From Desulfuromonadaceae bacterium (GTDB taxonomy: Bacteria; Desulfobacterota; Desulfuromonadia; Desulfuromonadales; SZUA-540), in NCBI GenBank assembly GCA_003250235.1, contig QKGY01000131.1, positions 1 to 20,234 on the forward strand: a DNA stretch of 20,234 nt, read 5' to 3'. Shown piece after piece: positions 7,685 through 15,707 of the stretch; position 1 is the stretch's first letter, and every line of letters starts with the position of its first letter. The notes beneath the pieces are model-generated. The model saw only the letters and a program-made list of their open reading frames with translations, did not search any database and was not told the DNA's origin. A program made the translations under genes and the position numbers.

Positions 7685-8644
7685 TTAGAGGGAGGCGGGC
7701 AGACTGGTCGAGGGATCGATCGGTACGATCGTCTCCGGCGGGCGGGTCCTGCCGCCGTAGCGGCTTATCAGGACGCCGGCAAAGACCAGAATGGAAGCCA
7801 GATACTGCTGGAAGGTCATGGATTCGCCCAGGATAAGCATGGCGAGAATGACGCTGAAAACCGGGATGAGGTTGACGAATCCTGCCGCCTGGCTGGCCGG
7901 AACGCGACTGACGCCGAAATTGTAGAAGGCATAGGCCCCCAGGGTGATGAAAACGCCCAGATAGACGATCGCCAGCGCCGGGACCAGGATGAACTCCGTG
8001 GGGAGTACGGTCTGAGGGAGCAGCAGGAACGGGAAGAAAAAAACACTGCCCAGAAAGGCCTGGAAGGCCGTCATGAACAATGGCGGGTAATCGGCACTCA
8101 GATGTTTGAGCGACACGGTGTAGCCGGCTGCGCAGATCATGGCCACGAACTCGTAGACGTTGCCGAGCAGGGGATTGGGCGCATAGGCGTCGCTGACCCC
8201 CGAAAGACTCAGCCAGCAGGCCCCCAGGATGGCCATCCCGAACCCGGTCAGGGTCAGTCCTCTGACCCGTTCACCCAGAAAACTCCATGCCAGCACCGCC
8301 ACAAGCAGGGGCATCATGGCGGTGATCATTCCGGCCTGAGACGCCGTGGTGTACTCCATGGCCTTGGCCTCGAAGACAAAATAGAGACAGGGCTCGCACA
8401 CGGCCATGATGAGCAGGTATTTCAGATCCCGTCGGCGAAACCGGATCTTCCGGAAGCTGGGGACGAAGACCAGAAAGCACAGGCTGGCGATAAACATCCT
8501 GCCGAAAATGACCACCATGGGGTGGTAGCTGCGAAACGCCAGTTTGAGCGCCACGAAAGAACTGGCCCACAACAGCATGGCCAGCAGCAGGCTTGCCACC
8601 GGCAGCCATCCGCTCATGCGTCCCTTTGAATCGACTCTTTCCAT
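7685..8644 (-). CDS. EamA/DMT-family transporter
   Basis: This 319-residue inner-membrane protein of the drug/metabolite transporter superfamily has about ten TM helices in two EamA repeats (about residues 10-145 and 160-295). The first repeat holds LLLAMLLWASSFVALKLAF and the end-of-repeat AWSFLGERVRG; the second holds the matching LILGESMTFQQYLASILVFAGVLIS. The ATG at 8642-8644 has GGGAG 8 nt upstream (complement of 8653-8657); an internal ATG at residue 10 is also possible. The substrate cannot be read from sequence; relatives export amino acids or other small metabolites. The gene diverges from pstS across a 442-bp gap and converges with the DUF480 gene. Confidence 0.88.
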   Translation of the reverse strand: MERVDSKGRMSGWLPVASLLLAMLLWASSFVALKLAFRSYHPMVVIFGRMFIASLCFLVFVPSFRKIRFRRRDLKYLLIMAVCEPCLYFVFEAKAMEYTTASQAGMITAMMPLLVAVLAWSFLGERVRGLTLTGFGMAILGACWLSLSGVSDAYAPNPLLGNVYEFVAMICAAGYTVSLKHLSADYPPLFMTAFQAFLGSVFFFPFLLLPQTVLPTEFILVPALAIVYLGVFITLGAYAFYNFGVSRVPASQAAGFVNLIPVFSVILAMLILGESMTFQQYLASILVFAGVLISRYGGRTRPPETIVPIDPSTSLPASL

Positions 8645-8848
8645 TGCCCGATCTCCCTATCGTCCCATTTTCCGCGGCTAAAATACGCTCCTTTTCAGGT
8701 TTGATCCAGCGAAATAGGCGTGTCGTCGGGCAAAATGAGAGGCCCTGTCAGGCGTAACGACAAAAAGTCCATAATATCAGAGAGATAGGGGTATGAGAAA
8801 TGCGGCTCTCGCTTGTATTGGCAAAAATTAACGGTATAGTTCAGACAT

Positions 8849-8881
8849 CCTAACAAAAGCCTAACAATCGGACGCTATAAA
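8849..8881 (+). promoter_or_regulatory. Pho box and -10 element of pstS
   Basis: Two identical half-sites CTAACAA at 8850-8856 and 8861-8867 form an 11-bp-period direct repeat with 4-bp spacers, the geometry of PhoB/PhoP boxes. TATAAA at 8876-8881 begins 15 bp after the second half-site begins, where a -10 is expected when the Pho box takes the place of the -35. Location upstream of pstS supports control by PhoB. The half-site is closer to the Bacillus TTAACA repeat than to E. coli CTGTCAT. Confidence 0.75.
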
Positions 8882-8960
8882 ACGCGTTCTTTGGTTGACC
8901 GGGAAAGGAAATGTCATCTTTCTTCAGGAATTATTAAACCTTGCGAGCTTCTCACGAGGA

Positions 8961-8979
8961 TCTAACAATCCCCTAACAC
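8961..8979 (+). promoter_or_regulatory. Second Pho-box-like repeat in the pstS leader
   Basis: CTAACAA at 8962-8968 and CTAACAC at 8973-8979 repeat the 11-bp geometry of the upstream box, about 110 bp further downstream. No -10-like hexamer occurs at the expected offset (8988-8993 reads GGAAGA). It may be an auxiliary PhoB site, a decoy or a block to transcription from the upstream promoter. Confidence 0.55.
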
Positions 8980-9086
8980 AGGGAAAGGAAGATGCGGGCC
9001 GTATCGAGGAGAAATCACGTTTCGGTCCAGCTCCGTGCGGGCAACTCCGACGGAACTCAACAACGATTTATCAGGAGAAGAGAAAG

Positions 9087-10097
9087 ATGAAAAAAAGTGC
9101 ATCGCGTATGATGAAAAAGGTGGGCGTTCTGGCAGCGGCCCTGGTTGCCGCTTCCGTATTCTGCGGCAGTGCCGTTATGGCGGCACAGATCAGTGTTGAC
9201 CCCAAACTTCCTTCGTACAAGAAAGTTGACGGCGTCGCCGGTAACCTCAACAGCGTCGGTTCCGACACCCTCAACAATATGATGACCTTCTGGGCGGAAG
9301 GATTCCGGAAGCTCTATCCCAATGTCAATATCCAGATCGAAGGCAAGGGTTCCAGCACCGCTCCTCCGGCGCTGATCGAGGGGACGTCCCAGCTGGGTCC
9401 CATGTCGCGCGCCATGAAGAAGCAGGAGATTGAGGCGTTTGAGGCGAAATACGGCTTCAAACCCACGACCATCGGTGTCTCTCTCGATGCTCTGGCCGTC
9501 TTTGTCAACAAAGACAACCCCCTGAAAGAACTCTCCATGACCCAGGTGGATTCGATCTTCTCCAAGACTCTCAAGCGTGGCGGTGCCGATGTCCTCACCT
9601 GGGGGCAGCTTGGCCTGACCGGCAGCTGGGCCAATATGCCGATCAGCCTCTACGGTCGTAACTCCGCATCCGGGACCTATGGCTTCTTCAAGGAGCACAC
9701 CCTGAAAAAGGGCGATTTCAAGGACACGGTCAAGGAGCAGCCCGGCAACGCCTCGGTGGTTCTCGGCGTCACGGAAGACAAAGCCGGTATCGGCTACTCC
9801 GGTATGGGTTACGTGACCTCCGGCGTCAAGGCTCTGCCCCTTGCCGATGAAACCGGCGGAAAGGCTTTCGCCCCCAACTACGAGAACGTTCTCAGCGGTA
9901 AATATCCCCTCGGGCGCATGCTGTACATCAACGTGGTCAAAGAGCCCAACAAGCCGATGGACAAACTGACCAAAGAGTTTATAAAATATGTCCTCTCCAA
10001 AGAGGGCCAGGAGGTTGTGGTCAAGGATGGTTTCTTGCCCCTGCCCGCCGAAGTCGCTAAAAAGCACTCGACTAAGGCGATAACCCAACCAGGTTAA
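9087..10097 (+). CDS. pstS: Phosphate ABC transporter substrate-binding protein PstS
   Basis: This 336-residue periplasmic phosphate-binding protein delivers inorganic phosphate to PstC/PstA. The start is ATG 9087, with AGGAG at 9073-9077; the open frame continues upstream to a TTG at 8895 but a signal peptide begins only at 9087. Residues 1-33 are a Sec signal (MKKSASRMMKK, hydrophobic core, cleavage near VMA-A); there is no lipobox, so the protein is soluble. Phosphate-contact regions are recognisable: GSDTLNNMM near the N terminus, the segment EGKGSSTAPPALIEG followed by GPMSR, and GRNSASGTYGFFKE. The fold is a type II binding protein of the PstS-like subgroup found in Pseudomonas and delta-proteobacteria. 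It is first in the operon and is followed by a hairpin that probably sets its higher expression. Confidence 0.93.
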   Translation: MKKSASRMMKKVGVLAAALVAASVFCGSAVMAAQISVDPKLPSYKKVDGVAGNLNSVGSDTLNNMMTFWAEGFRKLYPNVNIQIEGKGSSTAPPALIEGTSQLGPMSRAMKKQEIEAFEAKYGFKPTTIGVSLDALAVFVNKDNPLKELSMTQVDSIFSKTLKRGGADVLTWGQLGLTGSWANMPISLYGRNSASGTYGFFKEHTLKKGDFKDTVKEQPGNASVVLGVTEDKAGIGYSGMGYVTSGVKALPLADETGGKAFAPNYENVLSGKYPLGRMLYINVVKEPNKPMDKLTKEFIKYVLSKEGQEVVVKDGFLPLPAEVAKKHSTKAITQPG

Positions 10098-10105
10098 TGG
10101 TGAAC

Positions 10106-10130
10106 GGCCCTGCCCGCAACGGGCAGGGCC
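10106..10130 (+). terminator. Strong hairpin between pstS and pstC
   Basis: A perfect 11-bp GC-rich stem, GGCCCTGCCCG at 10106-10116 and CGGGCAGGGCC at 10120-10130, has a 3-nt loop. The following TGTTTGTGTCTTT is only moderately T-rich. In binding-protein transporter operons such a stem commonly acts as a partial terminator or as a 3' mRNA stabiliser that keeps pstS message above the permease genes. That role is inferred. Confidence 0.7.
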
Positions 10131-10165
10131 TGTTTGTGTCTTTAGAACTTTAACAGACGGTAGCT

Positions 10166-12391
10166 ATGAATCCGGCGTTTCTCAAAAGGGTCAGGTTCAA
10201 TGATCGCATGGCCCGGTGGGCAATCACCATCGGCGGGATGGCGATCATTTTCTGCGTTATTTTCATCCTCGTTCTGATCGTCAATGTCTCCCTTCCGCTC
10301 TTTTTCAGCCCAACCGCGGAGCCGGGTCGGGAGATCCGTCTTTTGTCAGCGGACGGCGTGACTCAAGTTGCGGAGGGGATGGACGATTATCTGGAAACGG
10401 GCTTTTCTCTGGACAGCTCCGGCCAGATACAGTTCTTCGACCTGATTCATGGCGACGCGCTGGATCATCAGCGGTTGACGGCGCCATCCGGTCCCCAGAA
10501 GGTCGCCGCTGCCACTACCTATGGGCGCCTCAATCAGGTGCTTCTCTGGGAGGACGGCAGTCTGAGCATCGACCAGGTTCAGTTCCGCCCCAGTTTCGAT
10601 GCCCAGAACAACAATAAACGCACGATTCTCCATACGGTAGAACGCCTGGCGCAGCTCCCCGTTCCGGCATACGGCCACCCTGTGCAATCCCTGGCCCGTC
10701 TCAATGACGAGGGCCGGCTGACCCGCCTCGACTTGCTGGCTGATGGCTCTCTGCACGTTCAACAACGGGAAGAAACGACCAATTTTCTTGGCGAAGTGAC
10801 GGAGTCTCAGGAACATCACAGCCTGGAGATGGGGGATGCCCGCGGGAAAATCCAGGCTCTCGCCATAAGTCACGACGGGCTTCAGGCTTATGCCGGAACC
10901 AACCTGGGCGAACTGCTGCGCTGGGATCTCTCCGACATGGAGTCGCCCGAGTTGCTTGAGACTGTGCAGGCCTTCGACGATCGGCGGGACATCACCGCGC
11001 TGGCCCTGGTGTTCGGGGACGTTTCTCTGGCCGTTGGGGATGCGCAGGGGCATATTACCTCCTGGATGCCGGTGCGCAACGATGACGGCCGCAGGGTGTT
11101 GCATCATATCCATGATCTCAGCGAGTTCGGCGGCCCCGTTCAGGCGCTGCTTCCGACTTTGCGTGACAAAAACGTCGTCAGTCTGGGGCAAGGGATCGTC
11201 CAGATCGACAATATGACCAGCGAGCGCTATCTGCTGGGATTGACACACCCCGACGGTCTCGATCGGGTCGCCTTGAACAGCCGTGGTAACGGGGTGATTG
11301 CCGTAACGGGCAAAGGGAACCTGGTTACCTGGCGGCTCGAGATTCCGCACCCGGAAGTCAGCATGAAAACCCTTTTCGGCAAAGTCTGGTATGAGGGGTA
11401 CGACGAGCCGGCCTACGTCTGGCAGTCCTCGGCCGCCAACGATGACTACGAACCGAAGATGAGCCTGACCCCCCTGATATTCGGTACGCTGAAGGGGACG
11501 TTCTACGCCATGCTGTTTGCTGTGCCGCTGGCTATCTTCGGGGCTATTTATACCAGCCAGTTCGCCCGGCCCAGGTTGCGCTCCGTGATCAAACCCGCGG
11601 TGGAAATCATGGCCGCGGTTCCCACCGTCATTATCGGATTTCTTGCCGCGCTATGGCTGGCTCCCCTGATTGAGCGCTCCCTGGGGTCGCTTTTCCTGAG
11701 CCTGGTCATTCTGCCGGCGACGCTGATGGTGAGTATCCTTCTCTGGCAGACGGTACGTTCTTACGAGCCTCTGAAGAGGGTTGAGCGCGGGTTCGAGTTC
11801 CTGGCCATCACGCCGGTCATCATTTTTGCCGTGGTGCTTGCGGCGGTTCTGGGGCAGGGGTTGGAAAACTGGTTCTTTGCCGGGGACCTTAAAGGATGGC
11901 TCTTTACCGAAATGGCCATCCGCTACGATCCGCGCAACTGCATTATCATCGCCTTTGCCATGGGATTCGCAGTGATTCCCATCATTTTCACCATTGCCGA
12001 AGACGCGATCTCCAATGTGCCGCAGAGTCTCAAGGCGGCGTCCCTGGCTCTGGGGGCGAGCCGCTGGCAGACCGTATGGCGGGTAATGCTGCCGTCATCG
12101 AGCCCCGGGATCTTTGCCGGGACTATGATCGGCTTCGGGCGGGCCGTGGGGGAAACTATGATCGTGCTGATGGCGACCGGAAATACGCCGATTATGGACT
12201 GGAGCATTTTCAACGGTATGCGCCCCCTGTCCGCCAATATCGCCGTGGAGATTCCTGAAGCCCCGGTCGACAGCTCCCTGTACCGGGTGTTGTTTCTCTC
12301 TGCCGTCATCCTGTTTGTCATGACCTTTGTCGTCAATACCATCGCCGAGCTGGTCAGACAGAGACTGCGTAAAAAATACGGGCGGTTCTAG
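10166..12391 (+). CDS. pstC: Phosphate ABC transporter permease PstC, enlarged form
   Basis: This 741-residue inner-membrane permease forms the phosphate channel with PstA; an ordinary PstC has about 300 residues. TM1 lies at about 17-48. A large presumably periplasmic region (about 50-425) follows. It contains repeated short blocks ending in aromatic/charged pairs, such as SGQIQFFDL, GELLRWDLSD, GHITSWMPV and GNLVTWRLE, that look like WD40-type beta-propeller blades. The permease core (about 430-741) has several TM helices and the EAA loop (about 620-650, ASLALGASRWQTVWRVMLP) that docks on PstB. Pseudomonas PstC is also enlarged, so the architecture has precedents. ATG 10166 has only a weak ribosome site (ACGG), 68 bp after pstS; pstA follows after 21 bp. 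Confidence 0.9.
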   Translation: MNPAFLKRVRFNDRMARWAITIGGMAIIFCVIFILVLIVNVSLPLFFSPTAEPGREIRLLSADGVTQVAEGMDDYLETGFSLDSSGQIQFFDLIHGDALDHQRLTAPSGPQKVAAATTYGRLNQVLLWEDGSLSIDQVQFRPSFDAQNNNKRTILHTVERLAQLPVPAYGHPVQSLARLNDEGRLTRLDLLADGSLHVQQREETTNFLGEVTESQEHHSLEMGDARGKIQALAISHDGLQAYAGTNLGELLRWDLSDMESPELLETVQAFDDRRDITALALVFGDVSLAVGDAQGHITSWMPVRNDDGRRVLHHIHDLSEFGGPVQALLPTLRDKNVVSLGQGIVQIDNMTSERYLLGLTHPDGLDRVALNSRGNGVIAVTGKGNLVTWRLEIPHPEVSMKTLFGKVWYEGYDEPAYVWQSSAANDDYEPKMSLTPLIFGTLKGTFYAMLFAVPLAIFGAIYTSQFARPRLRSVIKPAVEIMAAVPTVIIGFLAALWLAPLIERSLGSLFLSLVILPATLMVSILLWQTVRSYEPLKRVERGFEFLAITPVIIFAVVLAAVLGQGLENWFFAGDLKGWLFTEMAIRYDPRNCIIIAFAMGFAVIPIIFTIAEDAISNVPQSLKAASLALGASRWQTVWRVMLPSSSPGIFAGTMIGFGRAVGETMIVLMATGNTPIMDWSIFNGMRPLSANIAVEIPEAPVDSSLYRVLFLSAVILFVMTFVVNTIAELVRQRLRKKYGRF

Positions 12392-12412
12392 GTCCCGGAG
12401 GAAAGTGTTCAG

Positions 12413-14017
12413 ATGATGAAGCGTGCATATTGGCGTATAGGCGAGCCGATGGTGTGGCTGAGTGCTTCGGCGCTGGCCATCACCCTGCTGATCGCCATGA
12501 CTCTGTTGGTGGTCGTTGTCGTCAACGGGCTCGGCGTGTTCTGGCCGGCGAACCTGGTTCAGTCGGACCTGAAGGACGGCAGTGTCATCCTCGGGGAACT
12601 GGTCAAGCGCGAGGCGCGCCATGAGCAGGAGGGGGAGCGCCTGCAGTTCAAGATCGGCAACCGTGAGTTCAACGGCCTCGATTTTCGCTGGGTCGATGCC
12701 GCCGATATCGCCCGGATGAGCGATCCCCCCTCGGTGATGGCCCTGGAAAGGGCCGAGTACGGCAATTTCTACGGATATCTCAAAGGGGTCACACCGGGAC
12801 AATTGGCCGAAACCCTCACCGGAACTCTGCCCGAGCAGTTGTCGCAGCTTCGGGATTTGGTGGCCAAGCAGCAGAAACGGGTTGATGAAGAGGGAGACCG
12901 GCTCAGCAACGTCAGTTACCAGACGGAGGAGTTGCGCCTCAAGCGGCTCAAACTGACCTATGATGGCATGCCGGAGACGGACCCGAAGATTGCCTCGCTG
13001 GATGATGAGCGCAGTCGCCTGCAGCATGAGTTCAAAGAGATTCTCCAGGTACAGAACGACATGGTGGCGACTCTGCGCAGTGCCACGGCGGAGTTTCAGA
13101 CAGCCGACGGACAGAGCAAACAGATTGCCGTGGCTGATATCGTTCGTACCTGGTTTCCCAATACCATGAGCGTTTCGGCCAAGGTGTTTTTCTACCTCGA
13201 AAAGCTCAAGGAGCTGATCGTCGGCGAGCCCCGCGAATCCAATACCGAAGGCGGCCTGTTCCCGGCCATTTTCGGAACGGTCATGCTGATCTTCCTGATG
13301 AGCCTGTTCTCCTTTCCCTTCGGGGTTGTGGCGGCCGTTTATCTGCGCGAGTACGCCAAAGATGGCTTTCTGGTCAAGGTCGTGCGGATCGCCGTGAACA
13401 ATCTGGCGGGGATTCCCTCGATCGTCTATGGGATCTTCGGTCTCGGATTCTTCATCTATGGCGTCGGAGGCGCCATTGACAGGGTGTTTTTCCCGGAGCG
13501 GCTGCCGACCCCCACCTTCGGGACCGGCGGTATCCTCTGGGCCAGCCTGACGTTGGCGCTTCTTACGGTACCGGTCGTGATCGTCGCCACCGAAGAGGCC
13601 TTGAGTTCCATCCCCCGGGAGATGCGCGAGGGGTCCTATGCCCTGGGGGCGACGAAGCTGCAGACGCTGGTGCGGGTTCTTCTGCCCATGGCGTCGCCGG
13701 GCATCATGACCGGCCTGATTCTGGCCATGGCCCGGGCTGCCGGCGAGGTGGCCCCCCTGATGATCACCGGGGTGGTCAAGCTGGCGCCAGCCCTTCCCAT
13801 TGACGGCCACTTTCCCTATGTGCATCTGGATCGCAAGTTCATGCACCTGGGGTTCCATATCTACGATATCGGCTTCCAGTCCCCCAACGTCGAAGCGGCC
13901 AAGCCGATGGTATTCGTCACGACGCTGCTGCTGGTACTCATTGTTCTGATAATGAGCAGTACGGCGATACACCTGCGCAACAAGATGAAAAAACGCTATA
14001 CTCACGGAACGTTCTAA
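12413..14017 (+). CDS. pstA: Phosphate ABC transporter permease PstA, enlarged form
   Basis: This 534-residue second permease subunit is nearly double the usual 280-300. TM1 (about 16-40) is followed by a long soluble insert (about 43-275), whose middle (about 135-230) is rich in Glu, Lys, Gln and Leu with heptad-like spacing and should form an alpha-helical coiled coil. The permease core (about 280-534) starts at GGLFPAIFGTVMLIFLMSLF and carries the EAA loop (about 398-430, EGSYALGATKLQTLVRVLLP). GGAGG at 12397-12401 precedes the ATG; ATG 12416 is an alternative. The insert should be periplasmic, like that in PstC, and the two may contact each other or PstS. Enlarged PstA proteins are known in Pseudomonas. 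Confidence 0.9.
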   Translation: MMKRAYWRIGEPMVWLSASALAITLLIAMTLLVVVVVNGLGVFWPANLVQSDLKDGSVILGELVKREARHEQEGERLQFKIGNREFNGLDFRWVDAADIARMSDPPSVMALERAEYGNFYGYLKGVTPGQLAETLTGTLPEQLSQLRDLVAKQQKRVDEEGDRLSNVSYQTEELRLKRLKLTYDGMPETDPKIASLDDERSRLQHEFKEILQVQNDMVATLRSATAEFQTADGQSKQIAVADIVRTWFPNTMSVSAKVFFYLEKLKELIVGEPRESNTEGGLFPAIFGTVMLIFLMSLFSFPFGVVAAVYLREYAKDGFLVKVVRIAVNNLAGIPSIVYGIFGLGFFIYGVGGAIDRVFFPERLPTPTFGTGGILWASLTLALLTVPVVIVATEEALSSIPREMREGSYALGATKLQTLVRVLLPMASPGIMTGLILAMARAAGEVAPLMITGVVKLAPALPIDGHFPYVHLDRKFMHLGFHIYDIGFQSPNVEAAKPMVFVTTLLLVLIVLIMSSTAIHLRNKMKKRYTHGTF

Positions 14018-14037
14018 ACCACTCAGAGGTCAGGTTC

Positions 14038-14820
14038 ATGTCAAAAAGTTCCTTCGTCAGCTTTGACGATCCGATCATCGAGGTCAGCAGCCTCAATTTC
14101 TACTACGGGACATCGGAGGCGCTGCACAATGTCAGCATCGCCTTTCCCCGCAAACAGGTCACCGCCCTGATTGGCCCTTCAGGGTGCGGCAAATCGACGT
14201 TTCTGCGCTGTCTGAACCGGATGAACGACCTGGTCGACGGAACGCGGGTCGTCGGCAGCATCAAGCTCAACGGCAGCGAGATCAACAGCTCCGGCACCGA
14301 CATCATCGAGCTGCGTCGCCAGGTCGGCATGGTGTTCCAGAAATCCAACCCTTTCCCCAAGTCCATTTACGAGAATGTGATCTACGGGCTGCGAATCGCC
14401 GGGATCAAGAACAAGACCTATCTGGACGAATCGGTGGAAAAGAGCCTCAAAGGGGCCGGCTTGTGGGACGAGGTCAAGGATCGCCTGCACCAGTCGGCGC
14501 TGGGTCTCTCCGGCGGCCAGCTGCAGCGTCTCTGCATCGCCCGGGCCATTGCGGTCAACCCGGAAGTCATCCTGATGGACGAGCCCTGCAGCGCCCTGGA
14601 TCCCAAGTCCACGGCCCGCGTCGAAGAGCTGATCGGTGAACTGCGCGAGAACTACACCATCATCATCGTAACCCATAACATGCAACAGGCCGCCCGCGTA
14701 TCGGATTACACCGCGTTTCTCTATGAAGGCATCCTGGTGGAGTTCGGAAAGACCAACAGCCTGTTCATGAAGCCGAAGAACAAACAGACGGAAGACTATA
14801 TCACCGGGCGTTTCGGTTAA
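14038..14820 (+). CDS. pstB: Phosphate ABC transporter ATP-binding protein PstB
   Basis: This 260-residue cytoplasmic ATPase energises phosphate import. Walker A is GPSGCGKST at residues 46-54, the Q-loop lies in QVGMVFQKSNPFPKSIYENV, the ABC signature is LSGGQLQRLCIARA, Walker B is VILMDEP, and the H-loop is in THNMQQAARVSD. The NPFPKSIYENV segment and the closing YITGRFG are typical of PstB rather than other ABC ATPases. The length is that of the family. AGAGGT at 14025-14030 precedes the ATG. It follows pstA by 20 bp and precedes phoU by 17 bp, so all are one transcript. One small oddity is LCIARA, where many PstB proteins have LCIARAL or LCIARTI. Confidence 0.96.
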   Translation: MSKSSFVSFDDPIIEVSSLNFYYGTSEALHNVSIAFPRKQVTALIGPSGCGKSTFLRCLNRMNDLVDGTRVVGSIKLNGSEINSSGTDIIELRRQVGMVFQKSNPFPKSIYENVIYGLRIAGIKNKTYLDESVEKSLKGAGLWDEVKDRLHQSALGLSGGQLQRLCIARAIAVNPEVILMDEPCSALDPKSTARVEELIGELRENYTIIIVTHNMQQAARVSDYTAFLYEGILVEFGKTNSLFMKPKNKQTEDYITGRFG

Positions 14821-14837
14821 GGAGAAGGACACCTGCT

Positions 14838-15509
14838 ATGACTCTGCACCTGCAAAAAGAATTGGGTACCCTGAAAAAAATGCTGCTTGGGCTCAGTGCC
14901 GTGGTGGAGGAAAGCGTGCATCAAGCGGTGCTGTCCCTTCAGAAATGCGACGTTCAACTGGCGGAAACCATCATTGCCGGCGACAAACAGATCGACAACC
15001 TCGAGGTGGAAATCGAGGAGGAATGCCTCAAGGCCCTGGCTCTCTACCAGCCCGTCGCCGTGGATCTGCGTTTCATCGTGGCGGTGCTCAAGATCAACAA
15101 CGACCTCGAGCGCATTGGCGATCTGGCGACCAACATCGCCGAGAGAACGGTGGCTCTGGCCAGTATCTGCCGCATGACGCCTCCTTTTGATTATCTCTCC
15201 ATGGCGGCCAAAACGCAGACCATGCTGAAAATGGCTCTCGATTCCCTCGTGCGCCTGGATATCGGACTGGCCAAAGAGGTGCAGGCTCTGGACGATGAAG
15301 TCGACCATATGCACAGCAGCAATTTCCAGATCATCAAAGAGGAAATGCGCAGGGACCCGGAAGGCATCGACAGCATCACCCAGTACCTTACCGTATCCCG
15401 GCACCTCGAGCGCATCGCCGATCTGGCAACCAACATTGCGGAAGAAGTGTATTACATGATCGAAGGGGAAATCGTGCGTCATACCAGCGATTGGGGGCCC
15501 AAATACTGA
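14838..15509 (+). CDS. phoU: Phosphate signalling protein PhoU
   Basis: This 223-residue cytoplasmic helical protein represses Pho signalling when phosphate is plentiful, by linking the Pst transporter to PhoR. It has two PhoU three-helix repeats. Each carries the metal-binding motif: LERIGDLATNIAERT in the first and LERIADLATNIAEEV in the second (E, D and N spaced as in the family). Length is as expected. GGAGAAGG at 14821-14828, immediately after the pstB stop, is its ribosome site. It is last in the pst operon and is followed by a strong hairpin at 15538-15565. Confidence 0.95.
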   Translation: MTLHLQKELGTLKKMLLGLSAVVEESVHQAVLSLQKCDVQLAETIIAGDKQIDNLEVEIEEECLKALALYQPVAVDLRFIVAVLKINNDLERIGDLATNIAERTVALASICRMTPPFDYLSMAAKTQTMLKMALDSLVRLDIGLAKEVQALDDEVDHMHSSNFQIIKEEMRRDPEGIDSITQYLTVSRHLERIADLATNIAEEVYYMIEGEIVRHTSDWGPKY

Positions 15510-15537
15510 TTTCCTTACGCAATTAGCCGTCACATTC

Positions 15538-15570
15538 GGGGCCGCTTCCGACAGGAAGCGGCCCCGTTCC
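15538..15570 (+). terminator. Terminator hairpin of the pst-phoU operon
   Basis: A perfect 12-bp stem, GGGGCCGCTTCC at 15538-15549 and GGAAGCGGCCCC at 15554-15565, has a 4-nt GACA loop. The following GTTCCGTTT is only partly T-rich. Position 28 bp after the phoU stop supports a transcript end. Confidence 0.75.
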
Positions 15571-15632
15571 GTTTAGATCCCCGCCACAGGAATTCCTGCA
15601 TTTCTTTTCAATTGCCAACCGCATCGCTGTAT

Positions 15633-15661
15633 TTGTCAAAAGACACCAAAAAGGCTATTCT
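15633..15661 (+). promoter_or_regulatory. Putative sigma-70 promoter of the PAS kinase
   Basis: TTGTCA at 15633-15638 (5 of 6 to TTGACA) and TATTCT at 15656-15661 (4 of 6 to TATAAT) are separated by 17 bp, upstream of the kinase start. No CTAACAA repeat is present, so the kinase does not look like a direct PhoB target. Confidence 0.4.
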
Positions 15662-15707
15662 TTTATCTCCTCTAATAGTGCCCCGGATCGGGTGATTGGA
15701 GCATGAG

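Larger units (their letters stand above)
8645..9086. other. Intergenic regulatory region and pstS leader
   Basis: This 442-bp gap separates the divergent transporter gene and pstS. It holds two Pho-box-like repeats and one -10 element for pstS, described separately. From 8645 to about 8840 I see no clear promoter for the transporter and no RNA gene. If transcription starts near 8888, the pstS leader is about 200 nt. A 32-codon reading frame at 8992-9090 overlaps the pstS start codon but has poor ribosome-site spacing. Confidence 0.6.

Noticed and set aside
8895..9086. TTG-started 64-residue extension of PstS
   Set aside because: It would bury the signal peptide inside the protein and cover the second Pho box; ATG 9087 has its own ribosome site.
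9057..10088. 343-codon antisense frame across pstS
   Set aside because: It lies opposite a certain gene, has no domain and no ribosome site.
12095..14005. 636-codon antisense frame across pstC/pstA
   Set aside because: It is an open shadow frame caused by GC-rich codon usage opposite conserved permease genes; the product is His/Gln/Arg-rich with no domain.
15696..15707. TTG start for the 7TM kinase
   Set aside because: The TTGGAG is the ribosome site for ATG 15708.
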